In this document: in pieces, positions 35,446-44,118 of the stretch
Position numbering within the stretch: the first letter of the stretch is position 1
Layout of the letters: every line of letters starts with the position of its first letter
Source of the DNA: Skermanella stibiiresistens SB22
GTDB lineage: Bacteria > Pseudomonadota > Alphaproteobacteria > Azospirillales > Azospirillaceae
NCBI RefSeq assembly: GCF_000576635.1
Contig: NZ_AVFL01000003.1
Span: forward strand, 186,001-250,000
DNA length: 64,000 nucleotides
Direction of reading: 5' to 3'
The notes under the pieces: model-generated
Database searches by the model: none
Seen by the model: the letters and a program-made list of their open reading frames with translations, nothing else
What the model was told of the DNA's origin: nothing
Translations under genes and position numbers: made by a program

Positions 35446-36357
35446 ATGACACGGCAGATGCCCCCTCTGAACGCGCTGCGGGCCTTCGAGGCCACCGCGC
35501 GCAACGGCAGTTTGACGAGAGCCGCCCAGGAACTGCGGGTGACCCAAGGTGCCATCAGCCGTCATGTCTCCCAGCTTGAGGACTGGCTCGGCGTGACGCT
35601 GTGCACCCGCGTTCGCCGAGGCATCGAACTGACGGCGGAGGGAGCCTCCTACGCGACCGGTTTGCGGGCGGCGTTCGACCAGATCGAGACGCAGACGCGC
35701 CGGGTTCGGGAACGGCCCCTGGAGAACACCCTGCGGATCAAACTGCCGCCGACCTTCGCGATCCGTTGGTTCGTGCCGCGTCTGGCGCATTTCCACGCGC
35801 TCAACCGGCACATCGACGTGCAGATCACCACGTCGCACCAGACCGTCGATTTCGACCGCGATGATATCGACGTATGCATCCACTGGGGCGACGAACCGCT
35901 GCTGGCGGGCGTCCATTGCCGACGGCTGTTCGGCGAGATCCTCCTGCCGGTGTGCAGTCCGGACCTGTTCAAGGTCTACCCGCCACTGAACACGCCCTCC
36001 GACCTGTCGAACCACATTCTGCTCTGTTCGATGCACCGGCCCGATCATTGGCCGACATGGCTGCGGGCCGCCGGCCTCGACGATATCGACGGCAACAACG
36101 GGCTGAAGTTCGAGAACTCGGCCCTGGCCTATCAGGCGGCGATCGACAAGCTCGGCGTCGTGATGGCGCAGAGGGCCTTCGTGGAGGAGGATTTGCGGAC
36201 CGGCCGGCTGGTGGCGCCGCTGTCACTCAGGGTGGGAACCGGGAGCGCCTATTACATCGTCTATCCCCGGTCGCGGCGCTCCGCCGCCGTCGTCAAGGCG
36301 TTCGAACCCTGGATCGTCCAGCAGTCGGCATCCATGGAGGAGGCGACCGCGCGGTGA
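35446..36357 (+). CDS. LysR-family regulator (GcvA-like) of the divergent leuC-like operon
   Basis: 303 residues. The winged helix ('NALRAFEATARNGSLTRAAQELRVTQGAISRHVSQLEDWLGVTL') and the next 'RTRRGIELTAEG'-type wing match the GcvA branch. The effector domain contains 'LRIKLPPTFAIRWFVPRLAHFHALNRHIDVQIT' and 'DDIDVCIHWGD', the latter also typical of GcvA-like proteins. It is divergent from the leuC-leuD-lyase operon across a 245-base region with a LysR-type box, so it is the likely regulator of that operon. Confidence 0.92.
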   Translation: MTRQMPPLNALRAFEATARNGSLTRAAQELRVTQGAISRHVSQLEDWLGVTLCTRVRRGIELTAEGASYATGLRAAFDQIETQTRRVRERPLENTLRIKLPPTFAIRWFVPRLAHFHALNRHIDVQITTSHQTVDFDRDDIDVCIHWGDEPLLAGVHCRRLFGEILLPVCSPDLFKVYPPLNTPSDLSNHILLCSMHRPDHWPTWLRAAGLDDIDGNNGLKFENSALAYQAAIDKLGVVMAQRAFVEEDLRTGRLVAPLSLRVGTGSAYYIVYPRSRRSAAVVKAFEPWIVQQSASMEEATAR

Positions 36358-36366
36358 GCGGCATCC

Positions 36367-37287
36367 TCACCCGACGAGCGCGCCGTCATGGGCCCAATAG
36401 CCGGGCTCGGCGTAGATATCGCGCAGGAGATCGATGAACAGGCGTGCCAGCCGAGACGGCTTGTTGCGCGGATAGACGGCGGTGAGGTCGAAGCTGGGCA
36501 GCGCGTATTCGTCGAGCACGCTCACCAACTCGCCCGAAGCGAGCGAGGCGCCGACCTCCCAGGTCGAGCGCCAGGAGAGGCAGTGGTCGTTCCGCGCCCA
36601 TTCCACCAGCACGCCGCCGTCGCTGCAGTCCATGCTGCCATCGACCTTGACCGAGACCAGCTTGCCGCCTTCCTGGAACAGCCAGTCGCGGTGCCGGTCG
36701 GCCTGGAGGTTGACGGCGAGGCAGTTGTGATCCGCCAGATCCTGCAACGTCCGGGGCACGCCGTACCGCGCGAAATAGGCCGGCGTCGCGCAGACCACGC
36801 GCCGGTTGGTCGCCAGCTTGGCGGTGACGAAATTGGGATCGATGACGTTGCCGATCCGGATGCAGAGGTCATAGTCCTCCTGCACGGGATCGGGATAATC
36901 GTTGGTCAAATTGAAGGAGAGCCGCACCGCCGGATTGGCCGCGAGGAACCTGCCCGCGTGCGCCGCCACATGCTGGCGGCCGAAATAGGGTGGTGCCAGC
37001 ACGAGCATCTGGCCGCTGACCTCCGAGGTGTCGGGAAACAGGCTGGTCTCGCCCAGTTCGAGATCGACCAGCAGCTCCTCGCAATGCTTGAGGAACAGGC
37101 GCCCCTGCTCGGTGAGGGTGAGGAGCCGGGTGGTGCGGCGCAGCAGCTTGATCCCAAGCCGCTTCTCCAGATCGTCGATCCGGCGGCCCAGCATGCCGGA
37201 GGTGATCTGCTCCTTGATCGCGGCCTTGGCCATCGATCCCTCGGTCGCCACCGCGACGAAGGCTTTGATCTCCCGGTATCTATTCAT
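36367..37287 (-). CDS. LysR-family regulator, second of a tandem pair
   Basis: 306 residues, CrgA/AaeR-like. The HTH ('EGSMAKAAIKEQITSGMLGRRIDDLEKRLGIKLLRRTTRLLTLTEQG') is at about 15-62. The effector domain has 'LVLAPPYFGRQHVAAHAGRFLAANPAVRLSFNL' and 'YDLCIRIGNV'. It is recognisably similar along its whole length to the gene just upstream, down to a shared 'PGYW' near the C-terminus, so the pair arose by duplication. The genes overlap by eight bases. In the second helix-turn-helix position 'EQITSGMLGRR' replaces the more usual 'SAxxGRR' form. Confidence 0.9.
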   Translation of the reverse strand: MNRYREIKAFVAVATEGSMAKAAIKEQITSGMLGRRIDDLEKRLGIKLLRRTTRLLTLTEQGRLFLKHCEELLVDLELGETSLFPDTSEVSGQMLVLAPPYFGRQHVAAHAGRFLAANPAVRLSFNLTNDYPDPVQEDYDLCIRIGNVIDPNFVTAKLATNRRVVCATPAYFARYGVPRTLQDLADHNCLAVNLQADRHRDWLFQEGGKLVSVKVDGSMDCSDGGVLVEWARNDHCLSWRSTWEVGASLASGELVSVLDEYALPSFDLTAVYPRNKPSRLARLFIDLLRDIYAEPGYWAHDGALVG

Positions 37288-38197
37288 GATCCATCCCGAC
37301 CCAGTAGCCGGGTTGGCCGTACACCGTCCGGAGCCAGGCGATGAACAGGCGGATCTTGGCCGGTACCGGATTCTGCGGTGGATAGACCGCGACGATGTCC
37401 TGGTTCGGCACCGCGTGGAAGTCTAGCACGGTGACGGCCTCCCCCGCCGCCACGGCGCGCGCAACCTGCCATTCCGGTCGCCAGGCGAGACCAACGCCCT
37501 CCAGCGCCCAGCGCGTCAGCATGGCGCCGTCGTTGCTGGTCAGGTTGCCGGTCGGCTTGACGACGACGGGTTGCCCGTCGCTCTGGAACTGCCAGCCGCG
37601 CGGCTGTCCGCCATGCTCGTTGTAGGCTAGGCAGTTGTGCTGGGCGAGATCGTCCAACGTCTTGGGAACGCCGTGGCGGGCGAGATAGGCCGGTGTGCCG
37701 ACCACGACCGTCCGGCACGGGGCGAGCCGGATGACGACGAGGTTCGCGTCCAGCACGGGGCCGGTTCGGATGCCGATCTCGTAACCCAGCCGCATCAGGT
37801 CCACCACACGGTCGCTGAGGTTGAGCGAGACGCTGACATCCGGGTTGGCGCGCATGAACTCGATCAGGTGCGGCGCCACATGGTGGCGGCCGAAGCTGGA
37901 CGAACAGGACACGATGAGCTTGCCGGTCGCGTAGTCGCGGCCGTCGCTGACCAGACGCTCCGCCTTCCGCACCCGCGCCAGCATGTCGAGACCGTATCTG
38001 TAATACTCCTCGCCGGCTGGCGTCAGGGACAATCGGCGGGTGCTGCGCTCCAGCAGCGCCCCGCCGAGCCGTTTCTCGATCTGGGTGACGCGCCGGCCGA
38101 TCATGACGGCGGAAACGCTGGCGCCCTCGGCCGCCTTGGCGAAACTACCCGCCTCGACAACGGCGACGAAGGTCTCGATATCACGCAGCTTGTCCAT
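37280..38197 (-). CDS. LysR-family regulator, first of a tandem pair
   Basis: 305 residues from the ATG 'MDKLRDIETFVAVVEAGSFAKAA'; the frame is open 20 codons further, but the family starts here. The HTH is followed by 'EKRLGGALLERSTRRLSLTPAG'. The effector domain has 'KLIVSCSSSFGRHHVAPHLIEFMRANPDVSVSLNLSD', 'YEIGIRTGPV' and 'VGTPAYLARHGVPKTLDDLAQHNCLAYN', each with a counterpart in the downstream paralogue. It is divergent from the enolase/ABC operon at 38327 and is the likely local regulator of it. Confidence 0.92.
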   Translation of the reverse strand: MDKLRDIETFVAVVEAGSFAKAAEGASVSAVMIGRRVTQIEKRLGGALLERSTRRLSLTPAGEEYYRYGLDMLARVRKAERLVSDGRDYATGKLIVSCSSSFGRHHVAPHLIEFMRANPDVSVSLNLSDRVVDLMRLGYEIGIRTGPVLDANLVVIRLAPCRTVVVGTPAYLARHGVPKTLDDLAQHNCLAYNEHGGQPRGWQFQSDGQPVVVKPTGNLTSNDGAMLTRWALEGVGLAWRPEWQVARAVAAGEAVTVLDFHAVPNQDIVAVYPPQNPVPAKIRLFIAWLRTVYGQPGYWVGMDHE

Positions 38198-38326
38198 GGG
38201 GGTTTCCCATTCGGTACTTTTCGTACTTAATGAAATGAATCTTTCTCGCCTTATCAATCGGAAAATTCAGGCATAGCATTCCGACAAATGGATCCAGTGG
38301 AATGGATCGGGACAACAGGGACGGAA

Positions 38327-39421
38327 ATGCCGAAGATCGCGAGCGTGGAAACCTTCTCCACCGAGTTCATCAGCGTCGTGCGCCTGAAGACGGACGATGG
38401 CCTGGAAGGGTGGGGTCAGGTGGCGCCCTACAACGCCGACATCACATCCTCGATCCTGCACCGGCAGATGGCCCCGGTCGTGCTGGGCGCCGATCCCACT
38501 GACATCGACGATCTGGTCGACCGCTGCTGGCTCGGCGCGCACAAGTTCCCCGGTTCGTATACCTGCCGCGCCATCGGTGGCGTCGACACGGCGCTGTGGG
38601 ACCTCAGGGGCAAGCGCGAGGACAAGAGCGTCGCGGCGCTACTGGGCGGCACCAAGTACCGGCAAGCGGTCTATGGCTCCAGCATGCGCCGCGACATCAC
38701 GCCGGAGGACGAGGCCGAGCGCCTGAGGCGTCTCCAGGGACAACAGGGATTCCAGGCCTTCAAGATCCGGATCGGAAACAACTTCGGCAATGACGTCGAC
38801 CGCTGGCCCGGCCGCACGGAGGCGATCGTGCCGACCGTGCGCGAGGCGGTCGGCGACGGCTGCGAACTGCTATGCGACGCCAACAGCGGCTATACGCCGA
38901 AGCGCGCGATCGAGGTCGGCCGGATGCTGGAGGATTTCGCGGTCGGGCATTTCGAGGAGCCCTGCCCCTATCCCGAGTTGGAATGGACGGCGGAGGTCGC
39001 GGCGGCGCTGACGATCCCCGTCTCCCAGGGCGAGCAGGAGGTCGATCTCGCCCAGTTCCGCCGCATGATCCGGATGGGCGCCGCCGATATCGTCCAGCCC
39101 GACATTTGCTATGTCGGCGGCGTCAGCCGCGCGCTGCGCGTTGCCCGCATGGCGGAGGAGGCCGGCCTGCCCTGCACGCCGCACGCGGCCAATCGCTCGA
39201 TGGTGTCGGTCTTCACCCTGCATCTGCAATCGGCGTTGCCGAACGCCGGTCATTTCATGGAACTCAGCATCGAGAATCCGCCTTGGATCGATGGCTTGTT
39301 CGCCTCCGATCCATTCCAGGTGGTCGATGGCCATGTCGCCGTGCCGGCGGGTCCCGGCTGGGGCGTCGAGATCAGCCGGGATTGGCTGGCGAACGCGACC
39401 CATCAGGTAACCGCCTTGTGA
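38327..39421 (+). CDS. mandelate racemase/enolase-superfamily acid-sugar dehydratase-like enzyme
   Basis: 364 residues, starting at the ATG after 'CAGGGACGGAA'. The barrel has Lys146-Ile-Arg148 where the second-strand base lies, metal ligands Asp184 ('CDANSGY'), Glu210 ('FEEPCPYP') and Glu236 ('SQGEQE'), and the His286-Asp259 dyad of the mandelate-racemase subgroup ('PHAANRS', 'VQPDICYVGG'). These residues fit a Mg-dependent enzyme that takes a proton next to a carboxylate, usually to dehydrate a sugar acid. It is the first gene of an operon with an ABC importer, a glycoside hydrolase and a lactonase-like enzyme. The substrate is not readable. Confidence 0.92.
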   Translation: MPKIASVETFSTEFISVVRLKTDDGLEGWGQVAPYNADITSSILHRQMAPVVLGADPTDIDDLVDRCWLGAHKFPGSYTCRAIGGVDTALWDLRGKREDKSVAALLGGTKYRQAVYGSSMRRDITPEDEAERLRRLQGQQGFQAFKIRIGNNFGNDVDRWPGRTEAIVPTVREAVGDGCELLCDANSGYTPKRAIEVGRMLEDFAVGHFEEPCPYPELEWTAEVAAALTIPVSQGEQEVDLAQFRRMIRMGAADIVQPDICYVGGVSRALRVARMAEEAGLPCTPHAANRSMVSVFTLHLQSALPNAGHFMELSIENPPWIDGLFASDPFQVVDGHVAVPAGPGWGVEISRDWLANATHQVTAL

Positions 39422-39486
39422 TCGGCCACACCCGTTTCTGAAGACATAATTGGGGAAAACCCCAACATCCCAGGGAGGAAACGCTA

Positions 39487-41007
39487 GTGAATAGAACGAT
39501 GACCCTGTCGGCGGGCGCCGCGTTCGTCCTCGGCGCGCTGCTGTCACCGGCCCAGGCGCAGGACGCGTCCAAGGACGTCAGGATCGTCATGGCGTCGGCC
39601 GTGGATGTGGTCGAGCCGTGCCACATGAACTCGACCGGCTATATCGGACTGGTGCTCAAGGGGAACGTCGTCGAGACGTTGCTCAAGCTCGATCCGAAGA
39701 CGAGCCAGCCGCTGCCGAACCTCGCGACGGAATGGACGCAGGTCGATCCGACCACGTGGCGCATCAAGCTGCGGGACGGCGTGAAATTCCACGACGGCAC
39801 GCCATTCGACGCCGACGCCGTGGTGACGGCGCTGAACCGCCAGTTCGTTCCGGAACTCGCCTGCCGCGACATGATCCGCAGCTTCGGCAGCGTCAAGATC
39901 CAGCCCAAGGCGTTGGACAAGACCACGGTCGAGATCGTCACCAGCGAACCGATGCCGCTGATGCCGCTGACCCTGGCGCAGACCGGCATGACGGCGCCCA
40001 GCACTCCCATGAAGGAGGCGTCGCGCCAGCCGATCGGCACCGGCCCCTATGTGTTCACCAGTTGGAACCCGGCGCAGAACCTCGTCTTCACCCGCTTCGA
40101 CGGCTACTGGGGCGAGAAGCCTCAGGTGGCCAAGGCGACCTATGTGTGGCGCTCCGAACCGGCGCTGCGCGCCTCCATGGTCGAGGTCGGCGAGGCGGAC
40201 TTGGCGCTCCAGATCGCACCCCAGGACGCGGTCAACAAGGAGACCGACATCGGCTATCTCAACGCCGACACCAGCCGGGTCCGCTTCTTCATGGACAAGC
40301 CGCCGCTGAACGATGTCCGGGTGCGCGAGGCGATGAACCTGGCGGTCGACCGGAGCGCCTTCATCGGCACCATCGTCAGCCCGCTGTCGGTGCCGGCCAG
40401 CCAGTTCATGCTGTCCAACGTCAACGGCTACGACCCGTCGCTGAAGCCGTGGCCCTATGATGTCGCGAAGGCGAAGGCGCTGATCAAGGAGGCCAAAGCC
40501 GCCGGAGTGCCGGTGGACAAGGAGATCACCTTGTATGGCAGCGAGTTCATGCAGGCCAACCTCAGCGAGATGCTGGAGACGCTGGCGCAGTATTGGGCTG
40601 AGATCGGCGTCAACGTGAAGATCGCGATGGTCGACAAGATCCAGCACTCGTCGATCCGCCGGAAGCCCTACCCGACCGATCGCGGGCCGACCATGGTCCA
40701 TGAGCTGCACGACAACGTGGCCGGCGACGCCTTCTACACCATGATCGTCTACTACACGTCCAACGGCGGCCTGACCAACATCTACGACCCCAATCTCGAC
40801 AAGCTGTTGCAGGACGCCTCGGTCTCGACCGGCGAACGCCGCCGCGACCTGTTCCAGCAGGCCAACCGCACCATCCAGCGGGAAGTCGTGCCGGATGTCA
40901 TGCTGTTCCACATGGTCAGCTACATCCGGGTCGGCAAGCGCGTGTCCTACCAGCCCGACTTCACCACGCAGGGCAAGCTGGAGCTGAGCGCGATCACGTT
41001 CAAATAG
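39487..41007 (+). CDS. ABC substrate-binding protein, family 5 (peptide/oligosaccharide type)
   Basis: 506 residues from a GTG start with a strong GGGAGG site. The signal peptide ends 'LLSPAQA' (residue 24). The family 5 (SBP_bac_5) landmarks are 'LKGNVVETLLKLDPKTSQPLPNLATEW', 'RDGVKFHDGTPFDADAVV', 'PIGTGPYVFTSWNP' and 'NDVRVREAMNLAVDRSAFIG'. Such proteins bind di- and oligopeptides, nickel, opines or oligosaccharides; several thermophile members bind cello- and xylo-oligosaccharides. The gene set around it (glycoside hydrolase, enolase) favours a sugar ligand here (inference). A beta-propeller gene lies between it and the permease genes. Confidence 0.92.
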   Translation: MNRTMTLSAGAAFVLGALLSPAQAQDASKDVRIVMASAVDVVEPCHMNSTGYIGLVLKGNVVETLLKLDPKTSQPLPNLATEWTQVDPTTWRIKLRDGVKFHDGTPFDADAVVTALNRQFVPELACRDMIRSFGSVKIQPKALDKTTVEIVTSEPMPLMPLTLAQTGMTAPSTPMKEASRQPIGTGPYVFTSWNPAQNLVFTRFDGYWGEKPQVAKATYVWRSEPALRASMVEVGEADLALQIAPQDAVNKETDIGYLNADTSRVRFFMDKPPLNDVRVREAMNLAVDRSAFIGTIVSPLSVPASQFMLSNVNGYDPSLKPWPYDVAKAKALIKEAKAAGVPVDKEITLYGSEFMQANLSEMLETLAQYWAEIGVNVKIAMVDKIQHSSIRRKPYPTDRGPTMVHELHDNVAGDAFYTMIVYYTSNGGLTNIYDPNLDKLLQDASVSTGERRRDLFQQANRTIQREVVPDVMLFHMVSYIRVGKRVSYQPDFTTQGKLELSAITFK

Positions 41008-41099
41008 CTCTTGGCAAATACCGGCCGCGCCAGCCTTCCACCCGTATCCGTCCACCGACATCCATCGAGCGCGACACGATCCGCCGAAAAGGAAGAACC

Positions 41100-42185
41100 A
41101 TGCCTATCTACAAGTGGGACAACTCCCCCTATCAAGGCGAGCACATCCTCGACAACCCGCCGCCGTTCCACCAGAAGGTCTGCGACTATGGCGCCCGGCC
41201 CTATTGGTCGCCGGACGGCAAGCGCATCGCCTTCGTCGAGAAGGCCTATGGCGACGTCCACGAAGTGAACCTGGAGACCCGCGAGATCCGCAACCTCACC
41301 GGTGGTCTTGGCGAGCACCACTCGTTCCTGCGCGTGCTGTTCCTGCGGAACGGCGACTACCTGCTGATCGGACCGAAGGAGTTCAAGCACCACCACGTCA
41401 GCCGCTTCGTCGAATCCGAGCTGTGGTACATGGACAAGGACGCCAGCCGTCCGCCGCGTCCGATGGGACTTCCGCTGTTCGAGGGCATCGGCGTCTCCGC
41501 CATCGCCGACCGCATCACCTATTCGCGCCATGGCGAGCACGATCCGCGCCTCGGCACCATCGAAGACTTCGAGTGCTACGTGACCGAGCTGGAATACGGC
41601 CCGGACGGCGCCAATCTCGGGGCCACGCGGCCGATCTACCGCTCGCCCACCGGCCTGCGCCGGCCGGAACCGCAGGACTTCCGCAACAACGACACCGAAG
41701 TGGTGATGGCCGAATATATCGGCCCGCGTGACCGAAGCACCACCTGGAAGACGCAGACCCGCGGCATCGACCTCAAGACGCTGGACGTGCGGACCTATAT
41801 AGACGAGCCGCTGACCCACAACGAACCGGAAGGCATCTTCCCGGACAACCAGCACATCTGCCTGGAGTCCTCGTGCGACTTCGTCGACCAGTTCCCGCCG
41901 ATCGACTTGTGGAAGCTGAAGCTGGACGGTTCGGGCCGGCGGGTGCGGATGACCCGCATGTTCGACCGGGCGCCCTGGCGGGCCAGCAACTCGAATGTCA
42001 GCCCGGACGGCAAGTGGCTGGCCTACATGGTCAACACCTACACCAGCGAGCCGGGCTTCGGCATGGGCATCGGCCTACTCGACCTGAATGCTTGGGAGCA
42101 AAGCGAATACGCCGAGCAATGGGAGACGCCCGCCGACCGGGCCGAACTGCGCAAGAAGACGGGTGAGTACGCCGAGACCAAATGA
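41100..42185 (+). CDS. cytoplasmic TolB-like beta-propeller protein
   Basis: 361 residues without signal peptide or membrane helix. At least two clear PD40/TolB-type blades are visible ('PYWSPDGKRIAFVEKAYGDVHEVNL' and 'SNVSPDGKWLAYMVNTYTSEPGFG'), with weaker blades between them ('EGIFPDNQHICLESSCDFVD'). Histidines are clustered ('GEHHSF', 'FKHHHVS', 'HGEHD'), which could bind metal. Oligogalacturonate lyases (PL22) are cytoplasmic beta-propellers of similar size with metal-binding His, so a lyase acting on an imported oligosaccharide is one possibility, not a firm call. It lies between the binding-protein and permease genes and is followed by a large hairpin. Confidence 0.75.
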   Translation: MPIYKWDNSPYQGEHILDNPPPFHQKVCDYGARPYWSPDGKRIAFVEKAYGDVHEVNLETREIRNLTGGLGEHHSFLRVLFLRNGDYLLIGPKEFKHHHVSRFVESELWYMDKDASRPPRPMGLPLFEGIGVSAIADRITYSRHGEHDPRLGTIEDFECYVTELEYGPDGANLGATRPIYRSPTGLRRPEPQDFRNNDTEVVMAEYIGPRDRSTTWKTQTRGIDLKTLDVRTYIDEPLTHNEPEGIFPDNQHICLESSCDFVDQFPPIDLWKLKLDGSGRRVRMTRMFDRAPWRASNSNVSPDGKWLAYMVNTYTSEPGFGMGIGLLDLNAWEQSEYAEQWETPADRAELRKKTGEYAETK

Positions 42186-42233
42186 GATGGGAGCGCCACC
42201 CGCGCGGCGGCACCGCGCGGATGGGCGCCCATC
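42186..42233 (+). terminator. large two-tier hairpin between the propeller and permease genes
   Basis: An inner 8-bp stem (CCGCGCGG at 42200-42207 and 42213-42220, loop CGGCA) sits on an outer stem of ten pairs (GATGGG + CGCC with GGCG + CCCATC, two bulged bases). It begins on the base after the propeller stop codon. No T-run follows, and the permease gene starts 27 bases later. It probably terminates part of the message or blocks 3' decay, leaving more binding protein than permease. Confidence 0.6.
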
Positions 42234-42260
42234 GTTCCGACATGACATCCGGAGGCGACC

Positions 42261-43178
42261 GTGAGCGGCTACGTCACGACTCGAATGCTCCATAGCGCCA
42301 TCTCGATGATGGGACTGATCGTCCTCGTCTTCTTCCTGGCGCGGCTGACGGGCAATCCAACCGACCTGTACCTGCCGATCGACGCGCCGGCCGAGGTACG
42401 CGCCGCCTTCGCCAAGGCGAATGGCTTCGACCAGCCGCTGCTGGCGCAGTTCCAGACCTTCCTGGGCAATCTGGTCCAGTTCGACTTCGGCAATTCGCTG
42501 CGGCTGGAGCGGCCGGCGGTCGACCTCGTGCTGCAAGCCTTCCCGACCTCGCTGATATTGGCCGGGACCGCGATGACGATCGCCCTGGTCGTCGCCGTCG
42601 TCGCCGGCTCGCTGGCGGCGCGGAACCCGAACGGCGTGCTCGACCGATTCGTCAACATGATAGCGCTGGCCGGCGCCAGCCTGCCCAATTTCTGGCTGGC
42701 CCTGGTCAGCGTGCTGGTCTTCGCGGTGGGCTTGCGGTGGCTGCCGACTTCGGGTACCGGCGGGCTGTCCTATTGGATCCTGCCGGTGATGGTGCTGACG
42801 GTCAGGCCGTGCGGCCTGCTGGCCCAGGTGGTGCGGGGCGCCATGATCAGCGCGCTGTCATCCGCCTATGTCAAGACGGCGAGGGCCAAGGGTGTCAAGA
42901 AGCGTGTCATCGTGTTCGTCCACGCGCTGCGCAACGCAATGCTGCCGATCATCACCGTGGCTGGCGACCAAGCCTCCGGCATGATCAATGGGGCGGTCGT
43001 GGTCGAGATGATCTTCGGCTTTCCGGGCATCGGCCGGCTGATGATGGAGTCGATCCAGTACCGCGACTTCGCGGTGATCCAGGCCGGCGTCATCGTCACC
43101 GCCGCCGCGATCTTCCTGCTCAACATCGTGATCGACTTGGCCTACGCGCTGCTCGATCCCCGCATCAAGCACGCGTGA
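42261..43178 (+). CDS. ABC transporter permease, DppB/OppB type
   Basis: 305 residues from a GTG after GGAGGCGACC. There are six helices. The first carries 'MLHSAISMMGLIVLVFFLARLTGNPTDLYLP', the DppB opening, and the large periplasmic loop contains 'DQPLLAQFQTFLGNLVQFDFGNSLR'. The ATPase-contact loop is 'AKGVKKRVIVFVHALRNAMLPIITVAG', with the conserved Arg-Asn-Ala. It pairs with the DppC-type protein encoded next. It is expected to form the channel for the family 5 binding protein. Confidence 0.94.
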   Translation: MSGYVTTRMLHSAISMMGLIVLVFFLARLTGNPTDLYLPIDAPAEVRAAFAKANGFDQPLLAQFQTFLGNLVQFDFGNSLRLERPAVDLVLQAFPTSLILAGTAMTIALVVAVVAGSLAARNPNGVLDRFVNMIALAGASLPNFWLALVSVLVFAVGLRWLPTSGTGGLSYWILPVMVLTVRPCGLLAQVVRGAMISALSSAYVKTARAKGVKKRVIVFVHALRNAMLPIITVAGDQASGMINGAVVVEMIFGFPGIGRLMMESIQYRDFAVIQAGVIVTAAAIFLLNIVIDLAYALLDPRIKHA

Positions 43179-43185
43179 GGGCGGA

Positions 43186-44118
43186 ATGACCATGACGCTT
43201 TCATCCCCCGCACCCGGCCCCGCCCCCGCCGAAGCGGCGGCCTGGCGCCAGTCGCTGGGCCTGCTGTGGCGTGACAAGTTCGCCTTCGCCGCTGTACTCT
43301 TCCTGATCCTGGTGGCCTTCGCCGCCTGTTTCGGGCCGTGGCTGCTGGGACCCGCCGCGACCAAGATCAACCTGCTGGCGCGCAACGCGCCGCCGATGTC
43401 GACCCAGCTCGGCTGGCTCTACGTGCTGGGCGCCGATTCGCTCGGCCGCTCCATCCTGGCCCGCATCATCGTCGGCGCGCAGAACACCATGATGCTGGCG
43501 GGTTGCGCGGTGGTCGCCTCGCTGCTGATCGGCTCGCTGCTGGGGTTCGTCGCCGGCTACCGCAACGACTGGACCAGCGGCGTCATCCTGCGGCTGGCGG
43601 ACATCCTGATGAGCTTTCCGTCGCTGCTGCTGGCGATGATCGTGCTCTACGTCCTGACACCCGGCGTCGCCAACGTCATCGTCGTGCTCGCGATCACCCG
43701 CATCCCGATCTACCTGCGCACGACGCGGGCCGAGGTGCTGGAGATCCGCGAGCGGACCTTCGTGGTGGCGGCGCGCGTGATGGGCGCCTCGCCCTGGAGG
43801 ATCGTGTGGAAGCACGTCCGCCCAACGGTGACGCCAACCCTGGTGACGATCGCGACACTCGAATTCGCCTTCGTGATGCTGTCGGAATCCAGCCTCAGCT
43901 TCCTCGGCCTCGGCATCCAGGCGCCGGAGTTCACCTGGGGCGCCATGGTGGCGCAGGGTCAGAGCTATCTCGGCACCGCGTGGTGGGTGGCGTTCTGGCC
44001 CGGCCTCGCCATCACCCTCACCGCCATGTCCCTCAACCTGCTCGCCAACTGGGTCAGGATCGCCACCGATCCGGTCCAGCGTTGGCGGCTCGAAACCAGG
44101 AGCCCGACCCATGGCTGA
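43186..44118 (+). CDS. ABC transporter permease, DppC/OppC type
   Basis: 310 residues. The N-terminal OppC leader ('WRDKFAFAAVLFLILVAFAACFGPWLLG'), then 'LGADSLGRSILARIIVGAQNTMMLA', are the usual DppC marks. The ATPase-contact loop is 'AARVMGASPWRIVWKHVRPTVTPTLV'. The C-terminal 'SFLGLGIQAPEFTWGAMVAQGQSYL' and 'WWVAFWPGLAITLTAMSLNLLANWVR' are also standard. It overlaps the ATPase gene by eight bases, so membrane and ATPase subunits are coupled. Confidence 0.94.
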   Translation: MTMTLSSPAPGPAPAEAAAWRQSLGLLWRDKFAFAAVLFLILVAFAACFGPWLLGPAATKINLLARNAPPMSTQLGWLYVLGADSLGRSILARIIVGAQNTMMLAGCAVVASLLIGSLLGFVAGYRNDWTSGVILRLADILMSFPSLLLAMIVLYVLTPGVANVIVVLAITRIPIYLRTTRAEVLEIRERTFVVAARVMGASPWRIVWKHVRPTVTPTLVTIATLEFAFVMLSESSLSFLGLGIQAPEFTWGAMVAQGQSYLGTAWWVAFWPGLAITLTAMSLNLLANWVRIATDPVQRWRLETRSPTHG

